Below are positions 60,713 to 64,000 of a stretch of 64,000 bases of DNA, piece after piece. The DNA is taken from the NCBI GenBank assembly GCA_047975215.1, contig JBKEDD010000096.1:1-64000 (forward strand), written 5' to 3'. Origin of the DNA: JAGRMG01 sp047975215 (GTDB lineage: Bacteria > Pseudomonadota > Alphaproteobacteria > Rhodobacterales > Rhodobacteraceae). Position numbers and translations under genes: made by a program. The notes below the pieces were generated by a model. It did not search any database. It saw only the letters and a list, made by a program, of their open reading frames with translations, and was not told the DNA's origin. Position 1 is the stretch's first letter. Every line of letters begins with the position of its first letter.

Positions 60713-62016
60713 AACCGACCACCGCCAAAAAACCGGCCACGGAAGTCCTCAAGGACGACTCGATGCTCAAGCAGAAGGCGATGATGGCCGCTCACTACGA
60801 GCGTCTGTCCAGCGCCCCTGAAACCGGCGCCAAAGTGTGTTCGACCTTCGTGCCCGGCAACCTCAACGAACTGATCATGTGCTTTGACCTGGTCAACAAC
60901 CTGCCCGAGGTCAACGCCATCCAGTCCGGCCTGCGCAAGCAGTCGGGTGGCTATATCATGGAGGCCGAACGCGCCGGCCATTCCGAAGACGTCTGCACCT
61001 ATGTGAAGTCCGATATCGGGATGATGATGAAGGGCAATATCGGGCCCAACGGCAAGGAACTGCCCAAACCCGATGTGCTGCTTCTGTCCTATACCGGGTG
61101 CTTCACCTTCCTGAAGTGGTTCGAGCTGCTGCGCGAGCAGTACAAGTGCCCGACGATCTTCATGCAGACGCCCTATATGGCCGACGGCAAGATCACCAAG
61201 AACATGATCGACTACATGGTCAAGCAGTTCAAGGAAGACGTGATCCCGACGCTGGAACAGGTCTCGGGCGTCAAGTTCGACATCGACCGGCTGCGCCAGT
61301 ACCTCGCCGAATCGGCCAAGGCCGAGGACGACCTGGTTCATGTGCTGCAATCGGCCAAGAACAAGCCCTCGCCGATCGATGCCTATTTCGGCGGCATCTA
61401 CTATATCGGCCCGATCTTCGGCGCCTTCCGCGGCACCGAGGACGCCACCGAATACTACAAGTTCCTGCGCGACGAGGTCGATCAGCGGGTCAAGCTGGGC
61501 CTTGGCCCGGTCACGCCCGACGGCCCGATGGAGGAAGAAAAGTACCGTCTGGTGGTCGAGGGTCCGCCGAACTACACCAGCTTCCGCCAGTTCTGGAAGA
61601 TGTTCTACGAGGAAGGCGCGACCGTGGTCGCATCCTCCTACACCAAGGTTGGCGGCACCTACGATCTCGGCTTCCGGCACGATCCCAGCAAGCCGCTGGA
61701 ATCGCTGGCGGAATACTGCCTGAACGTCTATACGAACCGGTCGCTGCCGATGCGTATCGAGATGCTCAGCAACTACATCAACGAGTACGAGGCCGACGGT
61801 CTGCTGATCAACTCCATCAAGAGCTGCAACAGCTTCTCGGCCGGTCAGCTACTGATCATGCGCGAAGTCGAAAAGCGCACCGGCAAGCCGGCGGCCTTCA
61901 TTGAAACCGATCTTGTCGATCCGCGCTACTTCTCGGCCGCGAACGTCAAGAACCGCCTGGAAAGCTATTTCCAGATGGTCGAACAGAAACGCAGCGGGAA
62001 AGGAATCGCGGCATGA
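60709..62016 (+). CDS. bcrB: Benzoyl-CoA reductase, subunit B
   Basis: 435 residues, the second HgdB-like subunit binding benzoyl-CoA and a [4Fe-4S] cluster. Visible: LIMCFDLVNNLPEVNAIQSG, LLSYTGCFTFLKWFELLREQ, GIYYIGPIFGAFRGTEDATE, and LINSIKSCNSFSAGQLLIMR near the end with further conserved Cys. It starts inside the end of bcrC (ATGA) and ends overlapping bcrA. Family and position in the bcrCBAD order agree. Confidence 0.94.
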   Translation: MKPTTAKKPATEVLKDDSMLKQKAMMAAHYERLSSAPETGAKVCSTFVPGNLNELIMCFDLVNNLPEVNAIQSGLRKQSGGYIMEAERAGHSEDVCTYVKSDIGMMMKGNIGPNGKELPKPDVLLLSYTGCFTFLKWFELLREQYKCPTIFMQTPYMADGKITKNMIDYMVKQFKEDVIPTLEQVSGVKFDIDRLRQYLAESAKAEDDLVHVLQSAKNKPSPIDAYFGGIYYIGPIFGAFRGTEDATEYYKFLRDEVDQRVKLGLGPVTPDGPMEEEKYRLVVEGPPNYTSFRQFWKMFYEEGATVVASSYTKVGGTYDLGFRHDPSKPLESLAEYCLNVYTNRSLPMRIEMLSNYINEYEADGLLINSIKSCNSFSAGQLLIMREVEKRTGKPAAFIETDLVDPRYFSAANVKNRLESYFQMVEQKRSGKGIAA

Positions 62017-63338
62017 AAACCTTTGTAGGGATCGACCTGGGATCGACCACCACCAAGGCGGTCATCCTGGACGAGAACAAGGACATCCTTGGGCGCGGCA
62101 TCACCAACTCGCGGTCGAACTACGACACCGCCTGCCGGGTTGCCAGCCAGGAAGCGCAGATCGACGCGCGCTTTACCCTGTTCCGCCGCGAGTTCGACGC
62201 GCAGCGCGGGCTTGACGACAAGGTCGAGGGTTTCCTCGCCGATCTGGAACGGTCCTTCCGCCTCGAGCAGTTCCTCGAACAGCTCGACGATCTGGAAGAA
62301 ACCTGTCTGCGCCAGGTCAAGGGCGAGCGGTTCGCGAAGAACGCCGATGCCGTGAAAGCGGCGCTGAAAGAGGTGTTCGGCCGCCTGCGCGGCGAGGCCC
62401 CGGCCATGTATGCCCCGGATGCCGACCGCAAGTCGGACTTCTTCCGCGACATCGCCGGCTCGCGCTATCTGGCGCTGGCCGAGGAAGTGGCCCGCGACGC
62501 CGGGATGCCCTATGAGCAGTTGCTGAACGTCTATGACAAGTCGATCATCGCGGTTGAGAACCGCCCGCCATCGGGCAGCCTGAACGAGAAGTTCAAGCGC
62601 GCGCTCGACCGGGTGGCCCGCGAGGGCGACCAGACGGCGACCGATCTGGGCGGGCGCGTCGATCACGCGCTTGGGATCGAACTGGAAGAAACCTATCTGG
62701 TCGGCACCGGCTATGGCCGCGTGACGCTGCCCTTCTCGAAAGAGCATATCCGCTCCGAGATCCTCTGCCACGGGCTTGGTGCGCACATGATGTTCCCCAA
62801 GACCCGCACGGTTCTGGATATCGGCGGTCAGGATACCAAGGGCATCCAGGTCAACGCCGACGGCATCGTCGAGAACTTCCAGATGAACGACCGCTGTGCC
62901 GCCGGCACCGGCCGCTATCTGGGCTATATCGCCGACGAGATGAACATGGGTCTGCACGAGCTTGGGCCGATGGCGCTGAAATCGCAAAAACCGGCGCGCA
63001 TCAACTCGACCTGCACCGTGTTCGCGGGCGCCGAACTGCGCGACCGTCTGGCCCTGGGCGAACGGCGCGAGGATATCCTGGCCGGTCTGCACCGCGCCAT
63101 CATCCTGCGTTCGATGTCGATCCTGTCGCGCTCGGGCGGGGTGGCCGACGAGTTCACCTTCACCGGCGGCGTCGCCAAGAACGAGGCGGCGGTGCGCGAA
63201 CTGAAGAAACTGGTGTTCGAGAACTACGGCGAAGTGAAGATCAACATCGACCCGGATTCGATCTATACCGGCGCGCTTGGCGGGGCCGAATTTGCCCGCC
63301 GTGCCGCCCATGGACAATTTGAAGGAGTGGAAGAATGA
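62013..63338 (+). CDS. bcrA: Benzoyl-CoA reductase, subunit A (ATPase)
   Basis: 441-residue ASKHA-fold ATPase that drives electrons from ferredoxin to BcrBC at a cost of ATP. Phosphate loops GIDLGSTTTKAVILDENKDI and VLDIGGQDTKGIQVNADGI; the cluster-bridging Cys regions FQMNDRCAAGTGRYLGYIA and INSTCTVFAGAELRD. About 140 residues inserted after the first phosphate region (FRREFDAQRGLDDKVEG onward) distinguish BcrA from BcrD. Overlaps bcrB and bcrD by 4 bp each. Confidence 0.94.
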   Translation: MKTFVGIDLGSTTTKAVILDENKDILGRGITNSRSNYDTACRVASQEAQIDARFTLFRREFDAQRGLDDKVEGFLADLERSFRLEQFLEQLDDLEETCLRQVKGERFAKNADAVKAALKEVFGRLRGEAPAMYAPDADRKSDFFRDIAGSRYLALAEEVARDAGMPYEQLLNVYDKSIIAVENRPPSGSLNEKFKRALDRVAREGDQTATDLGGRVDHALGIELEETYLVGTGYGRVTLPFSKEHIRSEILCHGLGAHMMFPKTRTVLDIGGQDTKGIQVNADGIVENFQMNDRCAAGTGRYLGYIADEMNMGLHELGPMALKSQKPARINSTCTVFAGAELRDRLALGERREDILAGLHRAIILRSMSILSRSGGVADEFTFTGGVAKNEAAVRELKKLVFENYGEVKINIDPDSIYTGALGGAEFARRAAHGQFEGVEE

Positions 63339-64000
63339 CCCTGACAGCGGGAATTGACGTAGGTACCGGCGCCGTCAAGGCGGTGATCTTCCGGGTCGAG
63401 AACGGCAAGGAAGAATGGCTGGCCAAGAGCAGCCTGCGCATCCGGTCGCGCGACCCGATGCAGCTTGCCCGCGAGGCTTTCGACCAGGTGCTCGAGGATG
63501 CCGGGGTCAAGGAAGAGGACGTCGACTACGTCGCCACGACCGGCGAAGGCGAATCGATCCCCTTCCACACCGGGCACTTCTACTCGATGACCAGCCACGC
63601 ACGCGGGGCGCAGTTCCTCAACCCCGAGACCGGCGCCATCCTCGACAGCGGCGCGCTGCACGGAAGGGCGATGATCATCGACGACAAGGGCAAGGTCGTT
63701 AACTACAAGATGACCAGCCAGTGCGCGTCGGGTTCGGGGCAGTTCCTTGAGAACATCGCCCGCTATCTGGGCATCGCCCAGGACGAGATCGGCAGCCTGT
63801 CGGTCAAGGGCGACGACCCCGAGGAAGTGTCCTCGATCTGCGCCGTGCTTGCGGAAACCGACGTCATCAACATGGTGTCGCGCGGCATCACCGCGCCCAA
63901 CATCCTCAAGGGCATCCACCTGTCGATGGCCAGCCGGCTTGCGCGGCTGCTGAAATCCATCGGCGTCAAGGATGACGTAATCATGATGACGGGCGGCATG
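63335..64000 (+). CDS. bcrD: Benzoyl-CoA reductase, subunit D (ATPase, partial)
   Basis: First 222 codons of the partner ATPase; the gene leaves the window on the right. Starts MTLTAGIDVGTGAVKAVIFR, with the Cys regions KMTSQCASGSGQFLENIARY and SSICAVLAETDVINMVSRG that should share a [4Fe-4S] cluster with BcrA. Start overlaps the bcrA stop as ATGA. The missing ferredoxin gene and beta-oxidation genes would be expected further right. Confidence 0.94.
   Translation, partial: MTLTAGIDVGTGAVKAVIFRVENGKEEWLAKSSLRIRSRDPMQLAREAFDQVLEDAGVKEEDVDYVATTGEGESIPFHTGHFYSMTSHARGAQFLNPETGAILDSGALHGRAMIIDDKGKVVNYKMTSQCASGSGQFLENIARYLGIAQDEIGSLSVKGDDPEEVSSICAVLAETDVINMVSRGITAPNILKGIHLSMASRLARLLKSIGVKDDVIMMTGGM

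Overview
High-GC (about two thirds G+C) chromosome- or chromid-type DNA from an alphaproteobacterium, most likely a Rhodobacterales (Roseobacter/Paracoccus-like) facultative denitrifier from a saline habitat. This rests on protein affinities seen by eye: a monomeric isocitrate dehydrogenase, PuuD-type urate oxidation, the beta-hydroxyaspartate cycle (BHAC) and a plasmid replication module with a DnaA-like initiator. No rRNA or tRNA gene was recognised.

Layout. 1-5393: acyl-CoA carboxylase subunits (biotin carboxylase truncated by the window edge), a divergent TetR regulator and ilvD. 5462-6129: a vapBC toxin-antitoxin pair with a palindromic operator. 6283-10419: icd, an FAD oxidoreductase and a rhodanese. 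10436-15230: a replicon-maintenance module: a DnaA-like initiator, an iteron- and palindrome-rich origin candidate, parA, parB, three copies of a TGTCCCCGCGGGGACA-type palindrome (candidate parS) and a tyrosine recombinase. 15388-19903: ectABC-ask for ectoine synthesis with a divergent MarR/EctR-like regulator. 20029-27193: urate catabolism (puuD, LysR regulator, uraH, a puuE-uraD fusion, allA) with an NCS2 and a TSUP transporter. 27260-35164: a second NCS2 permease, the complete bhcABCD set with bhcR, and ureidoglycine aminohydrolase. Urate carbon leaves this pathway as glyoxylate, which BHAC turns into oxaloacetate, so the two blocks form one purine-to-central-metabolism route.

36688-45892 is anaerobic phenylacetate chemistry: an FlK-like thioesterase, a PadB-type molybdoenzyme, a fused PadC-PadD subunit, phenylacetate-CoA ligase and a TRAP transporter. 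45885-53573 is respiratory nitrogen metabolism: a SafE-type membrane protein, a FixI/CcoI-like copper ATPase, a two-gene heme-copper enzyme, and nirS (cytochrome cd1 nitrite reductase). In the heme-copper enzyme the cross-linked active-site Tyr position is Glu and subunit II keeps CuA. It therefore looks like a CuA-containing NO reductase rather than an oxidase. 53845 to the right edge is Thauera-type benzoyl-CoA degradation: korBA (reduced ferredoxin supply), had, oah, dch and bcrCBAD (bcrD truncated).

The most interesting items are the CuA/HNxxE heme-copper enzyme beside nirS, the origin/partition module with repeated palindromes, the purine-plus-BHAC cluster, and a class I benzoyl-CoA reductase pathway in what looks like a Rhodobacterales genome.
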